From an uncultured Gammaproteobacteria bacterium (GTDB lineage: Bacteria; Pseudomonadota; Gammaproteobacteria; CAKMZV01): 54,866 bases of DNA. The stretch covers positions 1-54,866 of the forward strand of contig CAKMZV010000012.1 in NCBI GenBank assembly GCA_929200535.1. Reading direction: 5' to 3'. The position numbers and the translations under genes were made by a program. Positions 35,396-43,166 of this stretch are shown here, in pieces (the stretch's first letter is position 1; each line of letters begins with the position of its first letter). The notes under the pieces were generated by a model, which was given only the letters and a program-made list of their open reading frames with translations, ran no database searches and had not been told where the DNA came from.

Positions 35396-36265
35396 ATGGA
35401 TTCCATCTATTTACTTTATATTATCGCCCTCCTCGCCAGTCTAAGTTGTGCCTTGAGTGGCACTTTGCTGACCGTACAGAAAAAAGCGATGCTCGGGGAT
35501 GCGATTAGCCATTCTGCTCTTTTGGGATTAGTGCTGGCTTATTTAATTAGCGGTGAACGTTCTATTCCGTATATGTTTTTGGGTGCCTTAGTCGCAGGAA
35601 TAGGAACCGCTTATGTAACAGAAAAACTAAAAAACACCTTGCACATTCAGTATGATGCTGCTCTTGGAGTGATTTTTACGGCATCATTTGCTGTCGCTGT
35701 TATTTTAATTTCTCAATATGCCCGCCAAGTGGATCTCGATGCCCAACATTTACTTTTTGGAGAAATTGCCTTAGCACCTTTTGATACTATTTTATTTGGC
35801 AATAGTGATTTAGGACCTCGTGCTATATGGACTCTTTCCCTTGCCCTTTTATGCAACATTGTTGTGATTACCTTGTGTTGGAATCGGCTAAAAGCAACTT
35901 TATTTTCCACCAATTCAATGCAAGCCATTGGCATCAAGGCTCAGTATTGGCAACAACTTTGCTCTATCTTAGTTGCCATTACGGCAGTTAGTGCATTTGA
36001 ATCTGTCGGTGCTATTTTGGTGGTTGCTCTGTTAGTTATCCCCACAAATACTGCCAAACTCTTTGTCAAGCACTCACTCCTACAAACCATCATAATTAGC
36101 CTTGTAATAAGTCTAATCACCAGTATTCAAGGAATTCTTATCTCTTTCTGGTTAGATACAGCAGTTGCTGCAACCATCGCCACTTCACTATTTGTTAATT
36201 TTCTTATCCTTAGCTTAATCCAAAATTGGATATACCCCTCTAAAGCAAATATCCAAACCTCATAA
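35396..36265 (+). CDS. metal ABC transporter permease (second subunit)
   Basis: This 289-residue ABC-3 family permease has about eight membrane segments, pairing with the preceding fused permease. The LTVQKKAMLGDAISHSALLG segment after the first helix and the later ESVGAILVVALLVIPTNTAK segment are family signatures. It starts 12 bp after the fused permease and ends the four-gene transporter set. No regulatory domain is attached to this copy. Confidence 0.9.
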   Translation: MDSIYLLYIIALLASLSCALSGTLLTVQKKAMLGDAISHSALLGLVLAYLISGERSIPYMFLGALVAGIGTAYVTEKLKNTLHIQYDAALGVIFTASFAVAVILISQYARQVDLDAQHLLFGEIALAPFDTILFGNSDLGPRAIWTLSLALLCNIVVITLCWNRLKATLFSTNSMQAIGIKAQYWQQLCSILVAITAVSAFESVGAILVVALLVIPTNTAKLFVKHSLLQTIIISLVISLITSIQGILISFWLDTAVAATIATSLFVNFLILSLIQNWIYPSKANIQTS

Positions 36266-36406
36266 CCCCCCTACTCTAAGGCGTAGAGCTAATCGGGTAA
36301 AATTAAAATAGGTTTTACAATAACCAAATCAACAATTCTATAAACGAGACAGTCATTCCATAAGAATAGCAGTCACTTTCGTTCAATTAATTTTTAAGAG
36401 AAAAAT

Positions 36407-37660
36407 ATGTACGACAAAATCAAAATTCCTAAAAAAGGTGAAGTAGTTTATACTGACAAATATGATAACTTAGTCGTACCTGATAAATTAATTGTTCCTT
36501 TTATTGAAGGCGATGGCATCGGCATTGACATTACACCTGTAATGAAAAAAGTAATTGATGCTGCAATTAAAAAAGCTTACAATGGGCAACGCCAAATTAG
36601 TTGGATGGAAATTTATGCTGGTGAAAAAGCGATGAAAGTTTATGATGGTAAAACTGCCTTGCCTGAAGAGACTTTGGATGCTATACGTAAGTTTAAAATA
36701 GCTATTAAAGGACCTCTAACAACTCCTGTAGGTGGTGGTTTTCGCTCACTCAATGTTGCTTTAAGACAAAAATTAGACCTATTTGTCTGTATGCGCCCTA
36801 TTCGCTATTTTAAAGGGACTCCTTCGGCAATGAAACGTCCGCACGAAACACATATGGAAATTTTTCGTGAAAACTCTGAAGATATTTACGCTGGAATTGA
36901 ATTCCAAGCTGGCACAGAGGAGACCGAAAAACTTATCAGTTTTTTGCGTGAAGAAATGAATGTAACAGAAATTTTATTCCCTAAAACCGCAGGGATTGGG
37001 ATTAAGCCAGTCTCTAAACAAGGGACTGTTCGTTTAGTACGTAAAGCAATTGAATATGCCATTGAGCATAATCGCCCAACTGTCACTTTAGTTCATAAAG
37101 GCAATATTATGAAATATACCGAAGGTGCTTTTAAAGATTGGGGTTATGAGTTAGCTGTACAAGAATTTGATGCTCAGCCGTTAGACGGTGGTCCTTGGCA
37201 TACGCTTAAAAACCCGAATACTAAGAAGGATATTATCATCAAAGATGTTATTGCCGATGCTTTCTTACAACAAATGTTATTGCGCCCTCAAGAGTATGAT
37301 GTCATTGCGACATTAAATCTTAATGGAGATTATATTTCCGATGCCTTAGCTGCTCAAGTGGGTGGTATTGGTATTGCACCTGGGGCGAATTTATCCGATG
37401 ATTTTGCTGTTTTTGAAGCAACACATGGAACAGCTCCAAAATATGCAGGAAAAGATAAGGTAAATCCTGGATCGTTATTGCTCTCAGGTGAAATGATGTT
37501 ACGTCATCTTGGCTGGAATGAAGCTGCAGATTTAATTATCAAGGGCTTAGAAACCGCTATTTCATCAAAAAAAGTAACCTATGACTTTGCTCGCCTAATG
37601 ACTGACGCACAAGAATATAGTTGCTCCGAATTTGGCGATATTATCATTGAAAATTTTTAA
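36407..37660 (+). CDS. icd: NADP-dependent isocitrate dehydrogenase
   Basis: This TCA-cycle enzyme oxidises isocitrate to 2-oxoglutarate with NADP. The 417 residues align along their length with the E. coli homodimer. Substrate and phosphorylation-loop residues are in [13 protein letters not shown] (the Ser that IDH kinase modifies in E. coli). The other substrate sites are [14 protein letters not shown] and [20 protein letters not shown]. The NADP-selecting Lys-Tyr in [17 protein letters not shown] and Tyr/Arg in VTYDFARLM are kept. It is preceded by 141 bp without a gene. It stands 15 bp before rlmE. Confidence 0.96.
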   Translation: MYDKIKIPKKGEVVYTDKYDNLVVPDKLIVPFIEGDGIGIDITPVMKKVIDAAIKKAYNGQRQISWMEIYAGEKAMKVYDGKTALPEETLDAIRKFKIAIKGPLTTPVGGGFRSLNVALRQKLDLFVCMRPIRYFKGTPSAMKRPHETHMEIFRENSEDIYAGIEFQAGTEETEKLISFLREEMNVTEILFPKTAGIGIKPVSKQGTVRLVRKAIEYAIEHNRPTVTLVHKGNIMKYTEGAFKDWGYELAVQEFDAQPLDGGPWHTLKNPNTKKDIIIKDVIADAFLQQMLLRPQEYDVIATLNLNGDYISDALAAQVGGIGIAPGANLSDDFAVFEATHGTAPKYAGKDKVNPGSLLLSGEMMLRHLGWNEAADLIIKGLETAISSKKVTYDFARLMTDAQEYSCSEFGDIIIENF

Positions 37661-37675
37661 TTAGAGGCAACACTC

Positions 37676-38302
37676 TTGAAAGAAAGTGCCAGTAGCAAAA
37701 ACTGGAAACGTCGTCAAGCCAGAGATCCCTTTGTTAAAAAAGCACAAAAAGAAAATTATCGTGCTCGTTCAGCTTATAAATTAGAGGAACTCGATAAAAA
37801 TTTCAATCTTTTTGCACGCTCTAAGGTAGTTATCGATCTTGGGAGTGCTCCAGGAGCTTGGACACAATATGCCATTAGACGCAGTGAACAACTGAGTAAG
37901 AAGATAAAGCTCATTGCCCTTGATTTATTAGAAATGCCCTATATTCCTGAAATTGATTTTTTTCAAGGCGATTTTACGGATGAAGCAATCAAGCAAAAAC
38001 TTAAACTTTGTTTAGCGGATCAAAAAGCACATTTAATTCTTTCCGATATGGCACCTAATATGAGTGGTGTTCGCTCGGTTGATGATGGACGTGCAATAAA
38101 TCTTTGTGAAGAGGTGGTTGAATTTGCTAACGATTGTCTTTCTGCAGAAGGGAATTTGATTTGTAAGTCTTTCCATGGTGCTTATTTTGAAGATTTTCTA
38201 TCTGTCGTTAAAAAAAATTACCATAAAACTCACTGTTTTAAACCACAATCTTCACGCCCTCAAAGTCGTGAAATCTATGTTGTTGGACTGAGCAAAAAAT
38301 AA
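37676..38302 (+). CDS. rlmE: 23S rRNA (uridine(2552)-2'-O)-methyltransferase RlmE
   Basis: RlmE (RrmJ/FtsJ) methylates U2552 in the ribosomal A-loop. The 208 residues start at TTG 37676 with GAGG about 9 bp upstream. They show WKRRQARDPFVKKAQKENYR, catalytic Lys in RARSAYKLEELD, SAM motif VIDLGSAPGAWTQYA, catalytic Asp in LILSDMAPNMSGV, and catalytic Lys in LICKSFHGAYFEDF. The Glu is in SREIYVVG. In most gammaproteobacteria rlmE is followed directly by ftsH; here two accessory genes lie between. Confidence 0.95.
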   Translation: MKESASSKNWKRRQARDPFVKKAQKENYRARSAYKLEELDKNFNLFARSKVVIDLGSAPGAWTQYAIRRSEQLSKKIKLIALDLLEMPYIPEIDFFQGDFTDEAIKQKLKLCLADQKAHLILSDMAPNMSGVRSVDDGRAINLCEEVVEFANDCLSAEGNLICKSFHGAYFEDFLSVVKKNYHKTHCFKPQSSRPQSREIYVVGLSKK

Positions 38303-38428
38303 ACCGCTATTTTATTACTCATAAAAACTGTTATAATAAATTTTTATTATCATATTAAAAATTCAAATATATTAGGCACTCATTTTTTATATGAATCTAT
38401 GAAAAAAATATATAAAATTGCGTAGGTA

Positions 38429-38998
38429 ATGAACAAATACACGCAGATTCTATCTCAACACTCAGAACTATCAGAAAGAGTTGATAAATCAACAAAAAAA
38501 ATACATGATATTCGTGATGAGTTGAAGAAATATACTGAACAAAATAACTTTAAACCATTGTTTTTATTAAATGACATATTACGGTTTTGGAGAACAATTT
38601 GTCTAAATTATGAGGCTCACCGCGAGGATAAAAAAACGACAAACGAATCAGGAGGTAAAAAAAATTTAAACCTACGATTTAGCCGAAAACTGACTGTTTT
38701 TAGCACAATATTACCGATGATTGCCAAGCCAATCACAAGCATTGAAGAAATGAAGAAACTCATCAAAATGGCACCTCTTAAAAGATTTTCTACTGGATTG
38801 GATTATCTTAGTGATGATCATTTGCAAAAAGATTTTGACAGGTTTTTAAACGATTACGAATACTACCTAAATCATAAAGAGACAGATTCTAAATATAAAG
38901 ATATCAAAGAACGGGCTAAATATTTTTCAAATTTTATTTTTAAAGCACTCTCACATAAGTCTATAGATGAAGATTATAAAAAATATCTAATAATATGA
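38429..38998 (+). CDS. uncharacterised helical protein resembling the C-terminal part of some nucleotidyltransferases
   Basis: This 189-residue, mainly helical, Lys-rich soluble protein carries a distinctive centre: FLLNDILRFWRTICLNYEAH (46-65), then NLNLRFSRKLTVFSTILPMI (79-98). From memory this pattern occurs in the helical region after the catalytic domain of certain bacterial nucleotidyltransferase-like proteins. The catalytic G-S...D-x-D motif is absent and no coding remnant of it precedes the gene. It is AT-rich with an AT-rich 126-bp leader, unlike the conserved flanks. Its stop overlaps the next start (ATGA), so the two proteins are made together. Function unknown. Confidence 0.6.
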   Translation: MNKYTQILSQHSELSERVDKSTKKIHDIRDELKKYTEQNNFKPLFLLNDILRFWRTICLNYEAHREDKKTTNESGGKKNLNLRFSRKLTVFSTILPMIAKPITSIEEMKKLIKMAPLKRFSTGLDYLSDDHLQKDFDRFLNDYEYYLNHKETDSKYKDIKERAKYFSNFIFKALSHKSIDEDYKKYLII

Positions 38999-39561
38999 AG
39001 AATAATGCAAATAACAAAAAAGTTTTGTTGATCGATATATTAGATGAAGAAATTAAAGATATATTAGGCAATCTAAAAAAAATATTTTCAAAGGAAGAAT
39101 CTTCTTCAAATAGCATTCATATTACTGTCCGAGGTCCATACTACGATATTACAAAAAAATTTATTCAGGAGTTTGAAAATAAGTCTGGTTCTCATATTAA
39201 CATTAATGGAGTAGGGTTGTTTGAAAACGATAATCAATACGTAGTTTACTACAAGGTGGAATTTCCCGATGAAATAGATATAAAAAGCATTTGGAAAAAA
39301 CCCGACTACCCAAAAAAAAATGGAGTTCATCCACATATTTCAATATATAAAGGCTCTGATAAAAATTTTGCAGATAAAGTTTACAACTTTCTTAAAATAC
39401 AAGGGAAATCATTCACTGCAAAAGATTATAAGTTATCCATGCGTACTCTCCACCAATCAGATAAACCAGATTCATTTGATAATAATATTAACAATGAAGA
39501 ACTCTCTTATCCTATTCTTAAGGATGCTATTAAGCTCGTGGAGCAATATGAGTATGTATAA
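38995..39561 (+). CDS. 2H-phosphoesterase-like protein
   Basis: This 188-residue protein has two His-x-Thr/Ser motifs spaced as in the 2H phosphoesterase (LigT/2'-5' RNA ligase-like) superfamily: IHITVRGPYYDITKKF (His42, Thr44) and VHPHISIYKG (His114, Ser116). This superfamily opens 2',3'-cyclic phosphates or cleaves 2'-5' and cyclic-nucleotide linkages. Similarity outside the motifs is not recognised, so the substrate is open. It overlaps the preceding gene by 4 bp and is followed by 155 bp to ftsH. The pair is inserted into the usual rlmE-ftsH neighbourhood, which suggests acquisition by transfer. Confidence 0.68.
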   Translation: MKNNANNKKVLLIDILDEEIKDILGNLKKIFSKEESSSNSIHITVRGPYYDITKKFIQEFENKSGSHININGVGLFENDNQYVVYYKVEFPDEIDIKSIWKKPDYPKKNGVHPHISIYKGSDKNFADKVYNFLKIQGKSFTAKDYKLSMRTLHQSDKPDSFDNNINNEELSYPILKDAIKLVEQYEYV

Positions 39562-39716
39562 TAATCATAAGGAAAAAAGGATATTCTATCAACAGATTAT
39601 TACTTAATCACGTCTTAATCAATATAAACTATTCCATATCTTTCTCTTGAAAAAATATAAAACGCCTCAATAATCAATTTAACTTTTATTTAATTTTATT
39701 TAAGACCTATATTAAT

Positions 39717-41714
39717 ATGTGGCAAAACATACTTACCTGGATTATCATCACCTTAGTCGTTGTAACACTATTTAGTCATTTCAGAAACAGCGGAGAAGAG
39801 GTTAGACAAGCAATAGAATACAGCACTTTTATAGATCAAGTTAAAAATGATCAAGTATCTTCCGTAACTATTGAAGGGGCTAAAATTAATGGCACTCTCT
39901 CAAGTGGTGCTTCTTTTAAAACCTATAATCCTGGCGACAGCGGCTTGATTGGTGATTTATTAAACCATAAGGTTAGAATTGTTGCACAAGAACCAGAACA
40001 ACCCAATTTCTGGCTTCAGCTTCTTATCTCATGGTTTCCAATGATTTTTTTGGTACTGTTATGGCTATTTGTTATGCGTTCAATGATGGGTGGCGGTGGC
40101 AGTGGCGGACGTGGTAACCCGCTATCATTCGGACGTAGTAAAGCGAAAATGCTGAGTCCAGATCAAGTTAAAACCACTTTTAAAGATGTTGCCGGTGTTG
40201 ATGAGGCAAAAGAAGAAGTTACTGAATTAGTTGATTTTTTAAGAGCTCCAGAAAAATTTCAAAAACTCGGCGGTAAAATTCCTCGTGGCGTATTAATGGT
40301 TGGACAACCTGGAACAGGTAAAACATTACTCGCTAAAGCCATTGCAGGTGAAGCTAAAGTGCCCTTTTTTACAATCTCAGGCTCTGATTTTGTTGAAATG
40401 TTTGTTGGTGTAGGTGCCTCTCGTGTGCGTGATATGTTTACCCAAGCCAAAGCCCATTCGCCTTGTATTATTTTTATTGATGAAATTGATGCAGTCGGCA
40501 GACACCGTGGTGCTGGTATGGGAGGTGGTAATGATGAAAGAGAACAAACGCTTAATCAAATGTTGGTTGAGATGGATGGTTTCGATGGTAATGAAGGAAT
40601 TATTGTGATTGCTGCAACAAACCGCCCTGATGTGCTTGACCCTGCCCTATTACGCCCTGGACGTTTTGATCGCCAAGTGGTTGTACCATTACCCGATATT
40701 AAAGGACGTGAACAAATTCTTAAGGTACATATGAAAAATGTGCCTTTGCATAGTGGTGTTAAAGCCTCTGTTATAGCCCGTGGCACTCCCGGATTCTCTG
40801 GTGCAGACCTTGCCAATATTGTTAATGAGGCTGCCCTTATCTCTGCTCGTAAGAACAAGAAAAAAGTCTCTATGCTGGAATTTGATATGGCAAAGGACAA
40901 AATCATTATGGGCGTTGAACGCAAAAGTATGGTGATGGATGATAAGGAGAAAAAACTTACTGCCTACCACGAAGCTGGACATGCAATTATTGGTTATCTC
41001 GTACCAGAACATGACCCTGTCTATAAAGTGAGTATTATTCCACGTGGCAGAGCACTTGGGGTCACGATGTATTTGCCTGAACAAGATCGTTACAGCCACT
41101 CTAAGCAACGTCTTCTTAGTCAATTATGCTCAATGTACGGCGGACGTATTGCCGAAGAAATGGTATTTGGAGCACAAGGTGTTACAACAGGAGCATCTAA
41201 TGATATTCAAAGAGCAACTCAAATTGCTCGTAATATGGTAATGAAGTGGGGACTTTCAGACAAATTAGGACCGCTACTATACGAAGAAGACGAGGATGAA
41301 GTATTTATTGGAAAAAGTGTTACTCGTAGCAAAAACATTTCAGATGGAACTATGGAAAAAGTAGATGCTGAAATTCATCAAATCATTGAGGAGTGCTATG
41401 CTTCTGCGGAAAAAATTCTTAAGGCTAATGAGAAAAAACTCCATCTAATGGCAGATGCACTTATAAAATATGAAACAATCGAAGCTACCCAAGTTAAACA
41501 AATTATGGAAGACGAAGAAATCACCCCTCCCGATGGCTGGAAAGAGGATGATAGTGCTGATGATAATGATACCTTAAGTTTTGAAGGGCAAACAGAAGAC
41601 GATATAGAAGAAGAAGAAGAAGCAGCAGAAGCACCGGAAGAAAAAACACCAAAAAAGACTAAAGAAAAAACCAAAAAAGCACCCTGGCCTGACCCAAAAG
41701 GTGGATGGCAATAA
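39717..41714 (+). CDS. ftsH: ATP-dependent zinc metalloprotease FtsH
   Basis: FtsH is a membrane-anchored AAA+ protease that degrades misfolded membrane proteins and regulators such as LpxC. The 665-residue protein has membrane segments at about 4-21 and 98-118 around a small periplasmic domain. It has Walker A GQPGTGKT (Gln in place of the more usual Pro), Walker [36 protein letters not shown], the pore FVG loop in [13 protein letters not shown], and the zinc site HEAGH (418-422). The C-terminal tail is long, Glu-rich then Lys/Pro-rich. It precedes folP as in other gammaproteobacteria. Confidence 0.97.
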   Translation: MWQNILTWIIITLVVVTLFSHFRNSGEEVRQAIEYSTFIDQVKNDQVSSVTIEGAKINGTLSSGASFKTYNPGDSGLIGDLLNHKVRIVAQEPEQPNFWLQLLISWFPMIFLVLLWLFVMRSMMGGGGSGGRGNPLSFGRSKAKMLSPDQVKTTFKDVAGVDEAKEEVTELVDFLRAPEKFQKLGGKIPRGVLMVGQPGTGKTLLAKAIAGEAKVPFFTISGSDFVEMFVGVGASRVRDMFTQAKAHSPCIIFIDEIDAVGRHRGAGMGGGNDEREQTLNQMLVEMDGFDGNEGIIVIAATNRPDVLDPALLRPGRFDRQVVVPLPDIKGREQILKVHMKNVPLHSGVKASVIARGTPGFSGADLANIVNEAALISARKNKKKVSMLEFDMAKDKIIMGVERKSMVMDDKEKKLTAYHEAGHAIIGYLVPEHDPVYKVSIIPRGRALGVTMYLPEQDRYSHSKQRLLSQLCSMYGGRIAEEMVFGAQGVTTGASNDIQRATQIARNMVMKWGLSDKLGPLLYEEDEDEVFIGKSVTRSKNISDGTMEKVDAEIHQIIEECYASAEKILKANEKKLHLMADALIKYETIEATQVKQIMEDEEITPPDGWKEDDSADDNDTLSFEGQTEDDIEEEEEAAEAPEEKTPKKTKEKTKKAPWPDPKGGWQ

Positions 41715-41762
41715 ATAGAAATTAAGCCGATGCTGAGGTCAATTTTCATCGTTTAGCTTATT

Positions 41763-42611
41763 ATGATGAACCATACTGCCTCTATAATGGGCATTCTGAA
41801 TGTAACACCAGATTCTTTTTCAGATGGCGGGAATTATCAGCATTTATCCCAAGCCATCGCCCAAGCTGAAAAAATGGTCGATGCTGGTGCTACTTTGATT
41901 GATATTGGTGGAGAATCAAGCCGTCCAGTAGCTATCAGCATACCCCTTGAAGAGGAAATTAAACGCACTATTCCTGTGATTAAGGCACTCAAAAAGAATA
42001 ATCTTAATGCCCTATTATCACTTGATACTGTTAAACCTGAACTAATGCAACAAGCCATTGATGAGGGTATAGATTTTATCAATGATATTTCAGCTCTACA
42101 AAACACTCAAAGCGTCAAAATAATCAAGCATAACACGGCAATTAAAATATGCATTATGCATATGCAAGGTACACCTCAAACAATGCAAGAAAATCCACAA
42201 TATCAAGATGTCGTCACAGAAATTATGGATTTTTTCAAACAACGCATCAAGGCATTAACTACGCAAGGTATTGAAGCAAGCAGAATTTATCTTGACCCAG
42301 GGTTTGGCTTCGGCAAAACCTTAGAACACAACATTACCCTATTTAAAAATCTTCCTAAATTTAAAGAACTAACAAACTCTTTAGGATGTGCTGGTTTACT
42401 TATCGGTGTTTCTCGTAAAGGTTTTATTGGACAAATTACCCAAGTTAAGGACTCTAAAAATAGACAAGTCGGCAGTGCTGCTGCTGCCGCTCTGGCAGTT
42501 CAATATGGTGCTGATATTGTCCGAGTTCACGATGTAGCACAAACAATGGAAATATTAAAAATAAATAATGCCCTTTATAATTACTCTGAGAGCTTTGCAC
42601 AAAAGATATGA
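41763..42611 (+). CDS. folP: dihydropteroate synthase with repeat-derived C-terminus
   Basis: FolP joins p-aminobenzoate to dihydropterin pyrophosphate in folate synthesis. The 282-residue protein has the family signatures MGILNVTPDSFSDGG, LIDIGGESSRP, FINDISAL, ICIMHMQGTPQTMQ, IYLDPGFGFGKT, LIGVSRKGFIG and VRVHDVAQTM. The last seven codons (ESFAQKI) and stop are the terminal repeat of the GAGACC element at 42588-42737, so the native 3' end has been replaced. The catalytic core, which ends at VRVHDV, is intact. glmM, the common next gene, is absent here. Confidence 0.94.
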   Translation: MMNHTASIMGILNVTPDSFSDGGNYQHLSQAIAQAEKMVDAGATLIDIGGESSRPVAISIPLEEEIKRTIPVIKALKKNNLNALLSLDTVKPELMQQAIDEGIDFINDISALQNTQSVKIIKHNTAIKICIMHMQGTPQTMQENPQYQDVVTEIMDFFKQRIKALTTQGIEASRIYLDPGFGFGKTLEHNITLFKNLPKFKELTNSLGCAGLLIGVSRKGFIGQITQVKDSKNRQVGSAAAAALAVQYGADIVRVHDVAQTMEILKINNALYNYSESFAQKI

Positions 42612-42737
42612 CAAGTGGAAAAGTAAAAAATTGCCCTGATTTTTATTCGCAAGCACTTCAAACGCTGTTACTCTATGGTTCGTAAACTCGCCAAGAGTAA
42701 AAACGTTTTTTGTGCCATACTCTTATGCAAAGGTCTC
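42588..42737. repeat. GAGACC element, copy D (150 bp, internally deleted)
   Basis: The left end is GAGAGCTTTGCACAAAAG, which matches the right end of copy B in inverse orientation, and the right end is CTTATGCAAAGGTCTC. The TTCAAACGCTGTTACTC and AAGAGTAAAAACG middle blocks are kept. About 75-80 bp between them and the right end are missing compared with copy B. No clean target duplication is seen (ACTCT left, ATTTA right). It overlaps the folP 3' end and fills the gap to the SirB2-like gene. Confidence 0.8.
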
Positions 42738-42770
42738 ATTTAAAAAAAAATTAATTCAAACTATTACACA

Positions 42771-43142
42771 ATGATATACACAATTGTTCACCACCTGCAC
42801 TCAACGCTTGCAACGCTTATTCTTTTATTGTTACTTTTTCGTTTATTTCTCAAATTACGTAAAAGCAACTTACTTAATAAACCTTGGGTCAAAATACCTG
42901 CCCACCTTTTTGACACCGTTATTATTCTCCTTGGTTTGACTCTGCTGCACTTTAATAATTGGGTTTTCCATGGTTGGTTAGTCCTTAAACTTATTGCGAT
43001 AATTATTTATATTCTATCTACTTTTTATGCTATGAAAAAAGCAACAAATTCCATACAAGTACTTCTATTTGGAATACTATCCACTGCATCAATTCTATTT
43101 ATTTTTGCTTTGGCACATAGCAAATCGATTTTCTTTCTATAA
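42771..43142 (+). CDS. SirB2-like small membrane protein
   Basis: This 123-residue membrane protein has four hydrophobic helices (about 12-28, 45-62, 65-85 and 95-115). The HxxHSTLA start and FDTVIILLGLTLL...WLVLKLIAIIIYI layout fit the SirB family (invasion gene expression up-regulator SirB). Its biochemical role is not known. It lies between the GAGACC element and clpA (24-bp gap), in the position where clpS would often be found before clpA. Confidence 0.72.
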   Translation: MIYTIVHHLHSTLATLILLLLLFRLFLKLRKSNLLNKPWVKIPAHLFDTVIILLGLTLLHFNNWVFHGWLVLKLIAIIIYILSTFYAMKKATNSIQVLLFGILSTASILFIFALAHSKSIFFL

Positions 43143-43166
43143 ATACTAATTCATCTATTTAAACCA

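Noticed and set aside
41584-41700. The GAAGAAGAAGAA-rich tract at the ftsH 3' end as a simple-sequence repeat of interest
   Set aside because: It encodes the acidic tail common at FtsH C-termini and is short.
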